Origin: JADJSS01 sp964490845
GTDB lineage: Bacteria > Bacteroidota > Bacteroidia > Chitinophagales > JADIYW01
DNA length: 64,000 nt
Direction of reading: 5' to 3'
NCBI GenBank assembly: GCA_964490845.1
Contig: CAZBED010000001.1
Location: 620,001-684,000, forward strand
Both the position numbers and the translations under genes were made by a program. Shown piece after piece: positions 25,425 to 34,877 of the stretch (position 1 is the first letter of the stretch; every line of letters begins with the position of its first letter). The notes under the pieces were generated by a model. That model had not been told where the DNA came from. It searched no databases and saw only the letters and a list, made by a program, of their open reading frames with translations.

Positions 25425-27442
25425 TATGGATACACATTATTGATTTTAGGCGAACTGGCAGCAGAATCACTTATCTTTTTAGATTCATTTTGTACTTTCA
25501 GTTTGGCAGTTTTGATGGAATCCTGTTTGAATCTATCCCTGATGACGGAATCTTTTTTCGCTTTTATCCTGGCTATCGAATCCTGTTTTTGCTGTTCGGC
25601 CGATTTCAAATTCTTTATCTCCGATTCTGATTTCATCAGGTGTATGCTGATCATGCGTTCTTCCAGCGCTATTCTTTTTTTAGCGATGGTATCATTCAGG
25701 TATTTTTCTACCATCAGCGATGCAATAGGTGCGGCATAAGTTGCCCCGAATCCTGCATTTTCCACGAACACGGCAATGGCAATTTTGGGATGCTCTTTCG
25801 GGCCGAATCCGGCAAAAATAGAGTGGTCTTTTCCATGCGGGTTTTGGGCTGTACCTGTTTTGCCGCAAAAGGCGATACCGGGTATCTGGGCGACTCGCGC
25901 AGTACCGGCTAACACCACTTTTTCCAGTCCGTCTGTTACATATCTGTAATACACGGAATCAATGGCCGTAACTATCTTTTCTTTTTTAGGTTGTCTGTAT
26001 TTATCATCCTTCTTGAGGTACCTGCATATTTTTGGAGTGATGTAAAATCCTTTATTGGCAATGATAGCCATGGCGTTTGCTATCTGCAGCGGCGTTGCCA
26101 GCACCTCACCTTGCCCGATAGAATTGGATATTACCGTTGAAGCTTTCCACTTGCCGGTTCCAAATACTTTATTATAATATTTTACAGTCGGTAAATTACC
26201 TCTCTTTTCTCCCGCGAGGTCAATGCCGATTTTTTTGCCATACCCAAACTGACTTGTCATATCCCACCATTTCTGATAACCAATGTCAGGCGCTGCAAAA
26301 ACAGAGTCCATAATAAAATCATTGTATATTTTACAAAAGTAAGAATTGCACGAATATTGCAGAGCGGTCTCCACATCCGGAATCGCATGCACACCATGGC
26401 ATTTCACCACGTGATTACCCACTCTGTAACCGCCCGGGCAGAACCATGACCATTTTTCTCCGTGAATATTTTGCTGAAGCATCACTAAAGCCGCACCGGC
26501 CTTGAAAGTAGAACCCGGCGGATACATCGCCTGAATCGGACGGTTTAGCAACGGCTTGTAATAGTCTTTAAACAGTACATTAAAATTATGACGCCGGTAT
26601 CTGCCTGTTAAAATATTGGGGTCGTACCCCGGACTGCTGACATACGCCAGTATTTCACCGGTGGAAGGTTCGATAGCCACAATGCCACCCACTTTTCCCT
26701 GCATAAGTTTTTCGCCGTACGCCTGTAATTCCGCGTCAATACCCGAAAACATATCCCAACCTGCTACCGGAACTCTGTCATCCTTTCCGTCTTTGTATTT
26801 TCCTTTATAGGTATTTTTTACATCTACCACCTGAAAGCTATACCCCTTTTCTCCTCTCAGCCATTCATCGTAATAATATTCCAGCCCGGTGGTACCCATA
26901 TAATCACCCAGTTCATAATACCCGGCTGATTTTGCGATGTTATTTTCCGTTACCTCACTCAGATATCCCAGAAGAGCCGCACCGCCATGATACGGATAGC
27001 GCCGAACCGTCCGGGTCTGGAAAGAAATAGACGGAAACTCAAATAGATGTTCCTGAAAACTGGCGAATGTCTGAGAATCCAGAAGTTTGATAAATGTGGT
27101 GGGTTTGTTTGGTGTCGTCCGTTTAATCTCATCCAGTTTCTTGCGGGCAAAATCCATACTCGTATTCAGCAATTCACACAACCTGATGGTGTCTAAATCC
27201 TTTGTGATATTCCATTGTATAAGGATATCATAAACGGCATCATTATACACAATAATTTTTCCGTTTCTGTCTATGATAAGTCCGCGAGACGGATAAATCG
27301 TTACTTTCTTCACCACATTATCATGCGCCTTCAATTTGTAACCGGGAGTAAGAACCTGTAAAAAAAACAAACGGACAATAAGAATAAACGCTGCGATATA
27401 AATCGCTTTTTCTAAAATGCCGCTTTCATTCCCTCTTTGCAT
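25424..27442 (-). CDS. mrdA: Penicillin-binding protein 2 (elongasome transpeptidase)
   Basis: The 672-residue class B PBP has an N-terminal membrane anchor, a dimerisation domain, and a transpeptidase domain with the three active-site motifs: PGSTFKAG (SxxK), YSCNSYF (SxN) and CGKTGTAQN (KTG). It cross-links peptidoglycan in the Rod complex. The last roughly 80 residues form a Lys/Ser/Ala-rich, coiled-coil-like tail not found in the E. coli protein. It is encoded 6 bp after mreD. Confidence 0.95.
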   Translation of the reverse strand: MQRGNESGILEKAIYIAAFILIVRLFFLQVLTPGYKLKAHDNVVKKVTIYPSRGLIIDRNGKIIVYNDAVYDILIQWNITKDLDTIRLCELLNTSMDFARKKLDEIKRTTPNKPTTFIKLLDSQTFASFQEHLFEFPSISFQTRTVRRYPYHGGAALLGYLSEVTENNIAKSAGYYELGDYMGTTGLEYYYDEWLRGEKGYSFQVVDVKNTYKGKYKDGKDDRVPVAGWDMFSGIDAELQAYGEKLMQGKVGGIVAIEPSTGEILAYVSSPGYDPNILTGRYRRHNFNVLFKDYYKPLLNRPIQAMYPPGSTFKAGAALVMLQQNIHGEKWSWFCPGGYRVGNHVVKCHGVHAIPDVETALQYSCNSYFCKIYNDFIMDSVFAAPDIGYQKWWDMTSQFGYGKKIGIDLAGEKRGNLPTVKYYNKVFGTGKWKASTVISNSIGQGEVLATPLQIANAMAIIANKGFYITPKICRYLKKDDKYRQPKKEKIVTAIDSVYYRYVTDGLEKVVLAGTARVAQIPGIAFCGKTGTAQNPHGKDHSIFAGFGPKEHPKIAIAVFVENAGFGATYAAPIASLMVEKYLNDTIAKKRIALEERMISIHLMKSESEIKNLKSAEQQKQDSIARIKAKKDSVIRDRFKQDSIKTAKLKVQNESKKISDSAASSPKINNVYP

Positions 27443-27448
27443 CTAAAA

Positions 27449-27964
27449 TTATTCTTTTATATCCCGCATAAAAAACAAACTGATCATCCATACCAGCAAC
27501 AATGTACCAAACAAACTGATGAGTGTCTTAAAGATAGTTGGGAAGAAATTGGCAACCGAGAAAACCTCGAGAAAGAAATAGGCGAGATGATGAATAGAAA
27601 AACAAATCAGGGTGTAATAAAAGAACCAGGTAACGCCTTGCTGGGAAAGATTAGGGACATCCAGCTTATCCCATCCGGAGCGCGGCTGAAATGTATCCAG
27701 TATATAACTCCGGCTGTAGCCAATCAGTGTGAGCGATGCCGTATGCAGGCCGCCACCATTACTGAACATATCAATAATGAGTCCGGTAAAGAAGGCAAGT
27801 ACCAGCACGGCGAGCCTGGGTGTAAAAACAGGCAACAGCAAAATCGCCAATGGATAAATCATGATATAAGCACGCCCCAGCGGCAGTTCATTCAACAGCA
27901 ATACCTGCAAGGCTATCAGCACTGCAAAACGAATGATATTGGTGAGGATAAACTTGTTATTCAT
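27449..27964 (-). CDS. mreD: Rod-shape-determining protein MreD
   Basis: The 171-residue protein has about five membrane helices and little polar sequence, as expected for MreD. The segment with GRAYIMIYPLAILLLP and FFTGLIIDMFSNGGGLH fits the family. It lies between mreC (8 bp overlap) and mrdA, and that position is as informative as the sequence, because MreD diverges strongly. Confidence 0.88.
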   Translation of the reverse strand: MNNKFILTNIIRFAVLIALQVLLLNELPLGRAYIMIYPLAILLLPVFTPRLAVLVLAFFTGLIIDMFSNGGGLHTASLTLIGYSRSYILDTFQPRSGWDKLDVPNLSQQGVTWFFYYTLICFSIHHLAYFFLEVFSVANFFPTIFKTLISLFGTLLLVWMISLFFMRDIKE

Positions 27965-28781
27965 TCAATGCGTTTGATTCTAATGCATCAATCTCTTTGT
28001 TCTTGCTATTCTTAACAACATACACATAACTCAGCCGGTTAATGGCATTTGTCGGTTCGATATCCATTTCATAAAAACTGGAACTTTCATCCGGGCTAAA
28101 GCGTTTCACTTTTCCGACAATGATATCCGGGGGAAATATGGAAGAAAATCCTGCTGTTACAATGGTGTCGTTCTTCTTAACGGGAAGTGTTTTACTGATA
28201 TTCTGAATCTGCAACAATGTCGGGCTTTTACCATCCCAACTCAGGTTTCCCAGCGCATTCGTGTTTTTATGACGAACACTCACCAGCATCTTTACACTCA
28301 GCACAGACATTACCAGCGAAAAATTTTCAGAGACATTTGTCACAATACCAACTACCCCATTACTGCTGACAACCCCCCATCCTTTTTGAATACCGTCTTT
28401 ACTCCCTTTATTGAGCGTGATGTAGTTTATACTCTTGCTGATGCTGTTATTGACAATCTTTGCCGGAATGTATTCAAAGCCGTATGTCTCTGACTGTTTC
28501 GGGAGGGCAGAATCCACAGGATAGGTATTCTGATATTGTATCATCTTTTTCAGCCGGATGTTTTCTTCCGACAATTCTCTGTTTGTGTTTCCAAGATTAA
28601 TGAATGTGTAAAAGCTATTGGCAAATCCCACCACTTTGCCGCTAAGATTACTGGATGTGTTCAGGAATTTTACTTCCTGGTATTTGTGCGACTGATAAAT
28701 CAAGTAAAGTGCAAAGATTTCCATCAGTACAAACAAAAAGAGTACGTGAAACCTTGAAAGAAGAAAATATATGCTGCGCAT
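27957..28781 (-). CDS. mreC: Rod-shape-determining protein MreC
   Basis: The 274-residue protein has one N-terminal membrane helix, a short coiled coil (LSEENIRLKKMIQYQN) and the periplasmic beta-barrel domains of MreC (GVVSSNGVVGIVTNVSENFSLVMSV and FPPDIIVGKV). MreC scaffolds the elongasome and activates PBP2. It lies 4 bp after mreB. Confidence 0.93.
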   Translation of the reverse strand: MRSIYFLLSRFHVLFLFVLMEIFALYLIYQSHKYQEVKFLNTSSNLSGKVVGFANSFYTFINLGNTNRELSEENIRLKKMIQYQNTYPVDSALPKQSETYGFEYIPAKIVNNSISKSINYITLNKGSKDGIQKGWGVVSSNGVVGIVTNVSENFSLVMSVLSVKMLVSVRHKNTNALGNLSWDGKSPTLLQIQNISKTLPVKKNDTIVTAGFSSIFPPDIIVGKVKRFSPDESSSFYEMDIEPTNAINRLSYVYVVKNSKNKEIDALESNALNE

Positions 28782-28785
28782 TCGT

Positions 28786-29808
28786 TTAACTCATGAGGAA
28801 GGTAAAACGGTCTCTGTTTTTCAATGCAATTCCGGTACCGCGCACCACAGCACGAAGCGGATCATCCGCTACCTGTACCGGCAGTTTTGTTTTCATGGCA
28901 ATACGTTTATCCAATCCGCGTAACAACGCTCCGCCGCCCGTTAAATACAACCCTTTTCGATAAATGTCCGAAGCCAGTTCGGGCGGAGTAGACTCCAGCG
29001 CTTTCATCACCGCTTCTTCAATTTTGGAAATGGATTTATCCAGACAACCTGCAATCTCCGAATAGGAAACGGTCACCTGTTTTGGAATGCCCGTCAATAA
29101 GTCTCTTCCGTGAACAGCATAATCTTCCGGCGGATTCTCCAGATCCTGCAAAGCAGAACCCACGTGTATTTTAACCTGCTCCGCCGTACGTTCCCCGATT
29201 AAAATATTATGTTGTCTTTTCACATACTCCACAATATCGAGTGTAAACTCATCCCCTGCCACGCGGATAGACTGATCGGTTACAATTCCGGACAAGGCAA
29301 TCACCGCGATTTCCGTTGTACCGCCACCGATATCAATAATCATATTACCTTCCGGCATTTCCACATCGAGGCCTATACCCAGCGCTGCCGCCATTGGTTC
29401 GTGAATTAAATAACGCTCCCTAGCATTGGCGCGCTCCGCTGACTCTACCACCGCACGTTTCTCCACCTCCGTGATACCCGATGGAATACAAATCACCATG
29501 GTCAACGACGGACGAAACCATTTGTTGCCATCATTTATCATGGAAATAAATCCGCGTATCATCGCTTCCGCTGCGGTAAAGTCGGCAATCACACCGTCTT
29601 TCAGCGGACGTATCGTTTCGATGTTGGCATGTGTCTTTTCGTGCATCATCATCGCTTTCTTTCCCACTGCGATGACCTGATTTGTTTTTTTATCAACGGC
29701 CACGATAGACGGTTCATCCACCACTACCTGGTCTCTGTATATAATCAGCGTATTTGCCGTACCAAGGTCTAATGCTATCTCTTTATTCAGAAAACTAAAA
29801 AATCCCAT
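28786..29808 (-). CDS. mreB: Actin-like cell-shape protein MreB
   Basis: The 340-residue protein is a full-length MreB with actin-fold phosphate loops: ALDLGTANTLIIY at the N-terminus, IDIGGGTTEIAVI in the centre and the YLTGGGALLRGLD adenosine motif. The conserved HEPMAAALGIG is present. It forms filaments that guide wall synthesis and leads the mreBCD-mrdA-rodA operon, so the organism is probably rod-shaped. Confidence 0.97.
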   Translation of the reverse strand: MGFFSFLNKEIALDLGTANTLIIYRDQVVVDEPSIVAVDKKTNQVIAVGKKAMMMHEKTHANIETIRPLKDGVIADFTAAEAMIRGFISMINDGNKWFRPSLTMVICIPSGITEVEKRAVVESAERANARERYLIHEPMAAALGIGLDVEMPEGNMIIDIGGGTTEIAVIALSGIVTDQSIRVAGDEFTLDIVEYVKRQHNILIGERTAEQVKIHVGSALQDLENPPEDYAVHGRDLLTGIPKQVTVSYSEIAGCLDKSISKIEEAVMKALESTPPELASDIYRKGLYLTGGGALLRGLDKRIAMKTKLPVQVADDPLRAVVRGTGIALKNRDRFTFLMS

Positions 29809-29905
29809 TTTCTATTCTTTCTTATACTTATTAAATCAAACGATAAAAATACGTTTTATAAATGAGAACTAGAACGTTCCACGAAAATTTAATGTTTGTT
29901 GCAGA

Positions 29906-31441
29906 TTAATGCTTAAAATGACGGATACCGGTCAGTACCATTGTCATATTATGGGCATCACAGTAATCGACGGAATCCTGATCTTTAATACTGCCACCCG
30001 GATGAATAACCGCCGAAATGCCTGCTTTATCTGCTATTTCCACACAATCCGGAAATGGAAAAAACGCGTCGCTGGCCATCACCGCATCCTTCAGGTCAAA
30101 GCCAAACGAGTGTGCCTTGTGAATGGCCTGCTGCAATGCATCTACCCTCGAGGTCTGCCCGCAACCCATCGACAGCAACTGCCTGCCCTTCGCCAATACG
30201 ATCGTGTTCGATTTGAGGTGTTTGGCCACCTTACCGGCAAATAACAAATCCTGTATCTGTTCCGCTGTTGGCGCCAGTTTAGTTACTGTCTTTAACTCTT
30301 CCGCCGACTCGGTTTTTTTGTCAAAATCCTGAGCTATCACCCCGTTCAGCAGGGATTTGAACTGTTTTTCCGGAAAGTCGAATAATTTCTGTTTCAGCAG
30401 GATGCGGTTCTTCTTTTTCATCAGTATTTGAAGGGCTTCCGGTGCAAAATCCGGTGCAATCAGCACTTCAAAAAACAGCTTATCGATTTCTGTTGCCGTA
30501 GCTTCATCCAGTGCCGCATTCGTAATAAGCACTCCGCCAAACGCTGACACCGGGTCGGCAGCCAGCGCCGCTTTCCAGGCCTCCACTACCGTCGGGCGGC
30601 TAGCCACGCCGCAGGCGTTCGTATGTTTCAGCACCGCAAAGGTGGTTTCTTTAAACTCCGCCATCAGATGTACCGCCGCATCGATATCCACCAGGTTGTT
30701 GTAAGACAGTTGTTTGCCATTCAGTATATCAAACACTTCATGGATATCGCCATAGAAATAGCCCTTTTGGTGCGGATTTTCACCATAGCGCAACGCCTCT
30801 CCGTTCAGGTAACTTTCCTTGAACGTATCATGAGGTGCAGAACGGGAAAAATAGCGGTGAATCAGTGTATCATAATGGGAACTGACGGCAAATGCCTGTT
30901 TGGCGAAGTTTTGACGAAATTCCAGTGAAGTCTGCCCCTGATTTTCCTGCAGAAACTGCGCCAGTTCAGCGTACTGGCTTTTCTGTGAAACAATTACGGT
31001 ATCGTTGAAATTTTTCGCCGCCGCCCGGATCAGGGAGATGCCGCCGATATCAATCTTTTCGATGATTTCCGAGGTGATTTCCCCTTCAAACAAAGATGTA
31101 TAATTTTTGACCGTTTCCTCAAAAGGGTACAAATCCACCACCACGAGGTCGATTTCCGGAATCTCGTATTGTTTCAGTTGCTCCAGGTCTTCCGTGTTTT
31201 CGCGGCGCGCCAGGATGCCACCGAACACTTTGGGGTGCAGGGTTTTCACGCGGCCGCCCAGTATGCTGGGATAAGAGGTCAGTTCTTCCACGGGAATCAC
31301 CTTGTAGCCCAACCCCTCGATAAAGGCTTGCGTGCCACCGGTGGAGTAAAAGGTGACCTGCTGTTTCGCCAGGGTATGGATTAACACGTCCAGGCCGTCT
31401 TTGTAATAGACGGAGACAAGAGCTGCTTTGATTTTTTTCAC
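29906..31441 (-). CDS. purH: Bifunctional AICAR transformylase / IMP cyclohydrolase
   Basis: PurH performs the last two steps of IMP synthesis. The N-terminal MGS-like cyclohydrolase domain (KAALVSVYYKDGL, YSTGGTQAF, LGGRVKTLHPKVFGGIL) is followed by the transformylase domain (LRYGENPHQKGYFY, VLKHTNACG, DAFFPFPDCVE, IHPGGSIKDQDSVDYCD). The longest frame begins at a TTG (31462) that is itself the end of a TACCTTTG promoter box, so I choose the GTG at 31441, which gives 511 residues starting (M)KKIKAALVS. It is on the same strand as mreB but 97 bp away and likely separately transcribed. Confidence 0.95.
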   Translation of the reverse strand: MKKIKAALVSVYYKDGLDVLIHTLAKQQVTFYSTGGTQAFIEGLGYKVIPVEELTSYPSILGGRVKTLHPKVFGGILARRENTEDLEQLKQYEIPEIDLVVVDLYPFEETVKNYTSLFEGEITSEIIEKIDIGGISLIRAAAKNFNDTVIVSQKSQYAELAQFLQENQGQTSLEFRQNFAKQAFAVSSHYDTLIHRYFSRSAPHDTFKESYLNGEALRYGENPHQKGYFYGDIHEVFDILNGKQLSYNNLVDIDAAVHLMAEFKETTFAVLKHTNACGVASRPTVVEAWKAALAADPVSAFGGVLITNAALDEATATEIDKLFFEVLIAPDFAPEALQILMKKKNRILLKQKLFDFPEKQFKSLLNGVIAQDFDKKTESAEELKTVTKLAPTAEQIQDLLFAGKVAKHLKSNTIVLAKGRQLLSMGCGQTSRVDALQQAIHKAHSFGFDLKDAVMASDAFFPFPDCVEIADKAGISAVIHPGGSIKDQDSVDYCDAHNMTMVLTGIRHFKH

Positions 31442-31459
31442 GGAAATGATTTTACGCTG

Positions 31460-31467
31460 CAAAGGTA
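31460..31467 (-). promoter_or_regulatory. -7 element TACCTTTG of purH
   Basis: It matches TAnnTTTG exactly on the minus strand, 18 bp before the GTG start chosen for purH. No good -33 box at 19 bases was found. Confidence 0.4.
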
Positions 31468-31511
31468 AGCTGTTATATGGTATTAGCGATGCGAAGGAGG
31501 TTAAATGATTT

Positions 31512-31530
31512 GTTAAGGATTTTCCTTAAC
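31512..31530. promoter_or_regulatory. Dyad GTTAAGGA-TTT-TCCTTAAC upstream of purH
   Basis: Perfect 8-bp arms with a 3-base spacer lie about 70 bp upstream of the purH start. It may be an operator for purine control; no PurR-like motif is recognised. It is also the last structure before the orphan-gene region. Confidence 0.4.
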
Positions 31531-31668
31531 CGTCTTGAAGGAAGAATGCGCAAGCTACGAGCATTAGATATTGAAATTTTTTAAGTATATTTGAAATAAG
31601 GATGATAATTATAGGCCTATACATCCTATTGGGATTGTATGGTTCTTATTTGTCAGGCCTATAAATAA

Positions 31669-31681
31669 GTTATGGGCAATA
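31669..31681. repeat. Left inverted repeat (GTTATGGGCAATA) flanking the orphan gene
   Basis: It matches the reverse complement of TACTGCCCATAAC at 32481-32493 in 12 of 13 bases, so the two copies face each other across the gene at 31700-32476. A direct repeat AGGCCTATA (31613-31621 and 31655-31663) lies just outside. Confidence 0.6.
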
Positions 31682-31699
31682 ATTAAGAACATCGAAAAA

Positions 31700-32476
31700 A
31701 TGAGTTCATCAACAATTGAAACAATAATAAATTCAATAGTAGCAATATCCACCGTTGCGACCTTGATTGTTATTTGGCTCACTCTTAAAGAAATGAAAAC
31801 TCAAAGACTTAAAACGTATGAACCTTTTTTATTTCCAATAAATTTTCATTTTTATTTATTATCAAAATATCCAAATAATTATCTTCCGATAATATGTACT
31901 ACTGAAAAAGAAATGTTACATACTTCGCTAGACCTAGAATCTACCATAAAAATAAAAAATACTGGACAAGGTTTAGCCAAAAATATAAAAGTTCAAATTG
32001 ATTGGGATATAAACTTTCAAAAATATTTTAATACATTAAAAGAAGAATTATCAAAACAGAAAATCTATTTAAAACTTGACATTGATGATGTTTCTTGCTG
32101 GCTCACTACATCTCCAGAAGACCTAATTCTTTCTGGCGGAAATTTCCCCTATCAGTCACAATCTACATTTAAATTCGATTATCTTCAACCTGTCCGAGAT
32201 TCAAATGAGCAAATAAAAATTGAAATTCCTAGATCAATTGATTTACTACTACAACTTTCAATTCTGTTATTTGAATCGTACTTTGACAATACAAACAAAC
32301 TGCGCGTCTACGAAAATCTAAAAGATGAATTTTGTTTGAAAATTACAATTGAATATAGAGACAATTTAGACAAACTGTTTACTTCTAATTTTAGATTTCA
32401 ATTAACCGAATCAAGAGCAGAAATGAATTCAAGTTTTACTGGAAAACTTTATACAATTGGTATTGAAAGAATTTAA
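31700..32476 (+). CDS. Orphan membrane-anchored protein of unknown function in an inverted-repeat cassette
   Basis: I do not recognise this 258-residue protein. One N-terminal membrane helix (about residues 9-28, NSIVAISTVATLIVIWLTL) is followed by a soluble, Lys/Asn/Ile-rich domain that looks mostly beta. The region after residue 85 (STIKIKNTGQGLAKNIKVQIDW) resembles an immunoglobulin-like strand pattern seen in many uncharacterised cassette proteins. The gene is strikingly AT-rich compared with purH and tetR on each side, has no operon partner and is bracketed by inverted repeats. All this indicates recent acquisition. Confidence 0.7.
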   Translation: MSSSTIETIINSIVAISTVATLIVIWLTLKEMKTQRLKTYEPFLFPINFHFYLLSKYPNNYLPIICTTEKEMLHTSLDLESTIKIKNTGQGLAKNIKVQIDWDINFQKYFNTLKEELSKQKIYLKLDIDDVSCWLTTSPEDLILSGGNFPYQSQSTFKFDYLQPVRDSNEQIKIEIPRSIDLLLQLSILLFESYFDNTNKLRVYENLKDEFCLKITIEYRDNLDKLFTSNFRFQLTESRAEMNSSFTGKLYTIGIERI

Positions 32477-32830
32477 AAAATACTGCCCATAACACTAGTC
32501 GCCGTTGCGCAACTAGCTAAAGAATTTGATTTTTTTCATTCTTATTTTGTCGTAGTTTGTTTTCTTAGTCTTTCACGAGGTGGGGCTTCACCATCTTTTG
32601 TAGTAGCAGAATTTAAAAAATCAGCGTTTTTATCCCCTTTTTCAGGCTTCTTTTGCAGCTATTTTCATCGCTTGTACTTCCGTTTTTCGTTTACTGCTTA
32701 TAAATTATAAATCGTGTAAATTATGTACATTAAGGTTTACATATAACCGGCATTTCCGACACTTTGGACAACATCTTATGAAATCAATCTATCATCCAAA
32801 TAATTAACAATCAATAACTTGTACTTAAAT
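32477..32830. other. Non-coding stretch downstream of the orphan gene
   Basis: The region contains the right inverted repeat at its start and a hairpin with bulged bases just after it (CTAGT at 32495-32499 pairing with ACTAG at 32512-32516). It also has a small dyad GGTG-N6-CACC near 32580. No coding potential or RNA gene is recognised in the rest. Confidence 0.5.
32481..32493. repeat. Right inverted repeat (TACTGCCCATAAC) flanking the orphan gene
   Basis: This is the partner of the copy at 31669-31681. It begins 5 bp after the gene stop and is followed by an imperfect hairpin with an unpaired CA, reminiscent of the folded single-strand sites of integron cassettes, although a full attC site is not present. 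Confidence 0.6.
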
Positions 32831-32846
32831 TTAATCATTTGATTAA
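32831..32846. promoter_or_regulatory. Candidate TetR operator TTAATCA-TT-TGATTAA
   Basis: Perfect 7-bp arms around two bases lie immediately upstream of the -33 box of the tetR-exporter operon. The position suits autoregulation by the TetR-family protein. Confidence 0.5.
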
Positions 32847-32850
32847 TTTT

Positions 32851-32883
32851 TTTGTTTAAATCAAAAAAATAATAGTAACTTTG
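32851..32883 (+). promoter_or_regulatory. Promoter of the tetR-exporter operon
   Basis: TTTG (32851-32854) and TAACTTTG (32876-32883) are separated by 21 bases, close to the Bacteroidota consensus. The start codon follows 25 bp later. Confidence 0.65.
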
Positions 32884-32908
32884 AATATTCAAACTGCCGC
32901 AGGACGAC

Positions 32909-33577
32909 ATGCGTATCAAAAAAATACTGACAAAAGACCTGAGTACAGAAGCCAAAATAAAGGCTGCCGCGAAAAAATTGTTTACGCAAAAAGGATTCTC
33001 TGCCACCAAAACCCGAGACATCGCACAGGAAGCCGGTATCAACCTCGCCCTGCTCAATTATTACTTCCGAAGCAAGGACAAACTATTTGAAATTGTGATG
33101 CGCGAAAATGTGCTCCTCTTTCTCAGCGGCATGCTGGAGAGCATGCAGCACAGCGAACATCTCAACCTGGAACAAAAACTTGAAATTCTCATCGACCGGT
33201 ATATCGATATGCTGATTGCTAATCCTGACCTTCCCTTTTTCATCCTCAGCATCAGCCGCACCAATGCCTTGGAAGGGGAGAAAAGTGATGACCCGCTGCT
33301 GAACGGCATGAAACAGCTGCGTGCCTATTTCTTTAAGGAGATTATGGAAAATATACAGGCTGGAAAAATCCAGGCTATCCATCCGCTGCATTTCATGGCT
33401 AACATGATGTCGCTGATTGTGTTTCCGTTCGCTGCCAGTTCGTTGCTGAAAACCCGGACCGGCATCAGCGACAAGGAATTTGAACAACTCATGCTCGAAC
33501 GAAAAAAACTGATTCCGGTGTGGCTGAAAGCCATGTTCACCGCCCCGCTGTCATCACCTGAAAATAAATCATCATGA
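32909..33577 (+). CDS. TetR-family regulator of the adjacent ABC exporter
   Basis: The 222-residue protein has an N-terminal TetR helix-turn-helix (TKTRDIAQEAGINLALLNYYFRSKDKLF) and a variable ligand-binding C-terminal half. It leads the exporter operon; its stop overlaps the TolC-like gene start (ATGA). The arrangement resembles E. coli cecR-ybhGFSR, in which a TetR protein controls an ABC-2 drug exporter, so a small hydrophobic drug or antibiotic is the likely ligand class. Confidence 0.92.
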   Translation: MRIKKILTKDLSTEAKIKAAAKKLFTQKGFSATKTRDIAQEAGINLALLNYYFRSKDKLFEIVMRENVLLFLSGMLESMQHSEHLNLEQKLEILIDRYIDMLIANPDLPFFILSISRTNALEGEKSDDPLLNGMKQLRAYFFKEIMENIQAGKIQAIHPLHFMANMMSLIVFPFAASSLLKTRTGISDKEFEQLMLERKKLIPVWLKAMFTAPLSSPENKSS

Positions 33578-34854
33578 ACCGAATCTTTTGGAACCTACCG
33601 AGCATCGTCTTCCTGCTGGTTCAGGCCTTGCAGTTGTCTGCACAGGAACCGGCCACCATCGAACAGTGCTATCAGTGGGCGGAAGCCAATTATCCGCTGT
33701 CGCAGCAACGCAGCCTGATTGAACAAAGCAAGAATTACAGTGTAAGCAACATCACCAAAGGTATCTATCCGCAGTTTATAGTTTCAGGCCAGGCCACTTA
33801 CCAATCCGCGGTAACGAAGATAGAACTGCCGGTAACCATACCGGGCTATGAACCGCCGAATATTTCCAGAGACCAGTATCGGCTGGCAGGCGAAGTATCG
33901 CAGTCACTGACGGATTTCCCAATGAATAAAATTCAGCGGCAATTGAAATCCAACGAAGCGGCGATTCAGCAACAAAATATAACCGTAGAATTGTACAAAC
34001 TGCATGAACGCATCAATCAGTTGTTTTTCGGAACCTTATTGATTGACGAACAATTGAAACAAAGCGATCTGCTAAAAAAAGATATACTGCGCGGCATCGA
34101 ACAAGTGCAGGCGGCCATCGAAAACGGCACGGCTTTCCGCAGTAATCTCGACAAACTGAAAGCGGAATTACTAAAGGTACAGCAACGTGATATTGAGATG
34201 CAGTCGGCGAAAAAAGCGTATTTGTCCATGCTGGGTTTGTTTACCGGCAAAGACATGAACGAAACCACCACACTCGTCAAACCACAGCCACCTCTTATCG
34301 GGTCGGATTCTGTCCGGCGGCCTGAAATGTCGATATACGAACTGCAAAGAAAATCATCGCTGTTGCAGCAAAAACTGATTGCTGCGAAGAATTACCCCCG
34401 TTTGAATGTATTCTTTCAGGGCGGCATGGGCAGGCCATCTCCCGTCAATATGTTGTCGGAAAAGCTTTCTCCGTTTTACATCACCGGTGTTCGCCTGAAC
34501 TGGTCGATGGGGGGCATGTACACCTTCAAAAAAGAAAAGCTACTGACAGTCAACGACCGCAAATCCATAGACGTAATGCAGAACACGTTTTTATTCAACA
34601 CAAAGCTTTCGCTGAGCCAACAGCATTCCGACATACAGAAATATGAAGACCTGATAAAAACGGATGACGAAATTATCGCACTGCGGGAATCTGTCAAAAA
34701 AACATCACTCGTACAGCTGGAAAATGGCGTCATCAACACCAACGATTACCTGAAGGAAGTGAATGAAGAAGACCTGGCGCGACAAAATAAAATCGTACAT
34801 GACCTTCAGTTGCTGATGATACAATATGCGCAAAAAACGACGAGTGGAAATTAA
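33574..34854 (+). CDS. TolC-family outer-membrane efflux protein
   Basis: The 426-residue protein has a signal peptide (IFWNLPSIVFLLVQALQLSAQ) followed by two long helical repeats typical of outer membrane efflux proteins, beginning TIEQCYQWAEANYPLSQQ. It would form the outer-membrane channel for the HlyD/ABC components encoded downstream. It is shorter than E. coli TolC, as is common for Bacteroidota members. Confidence 0.9.
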   Translation: MNRIFWNLPSIVFLLVQALQLSAQEPATIEQCYQWAEANYPLSQQRSLIEQSKNYSVSNITKGIYPQFIVSGQATYQSAVTKIELPVTIPGYEPPNISRDQYRLAGEVSQSLTDFPMNKIQRQLKSNEAAIQQQNITVELYKLHERINQLFFGTLLIDEQLKQSDLLKKDILRGIEQVQAAIENGTAFRSNLDKLKAELLKVQQRDIEMQSAKKAYLSMLGLFTGKDMNETTTLVKPQPPLIGSDSVRRPEMSIYELQRKSSLLQQKLIAAKNYPRLNVFFQGGMGRPSPVNMLSEKLSPFYITGVRLNWSMGGMYTFKKEKLLTVNDRKSIDVMQNTFLFNTKLSLSQQHSDIQKYEDLIKTDDEIIALRESVKKTSLVQLENGVINTNDYLKEVNEEDLARQNKIVHDLQLLMIQYAQKTTSGN

Positions 34855-34877
34855 TTGATTACATAAATACAAAAGAT

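Noticed and set aside
32481..32516. A complete integron attC site
   Set aside because: Only one end of a possible site is present; no matching GTTATGGGC copy follows downstream and no integrase gene is in the window.
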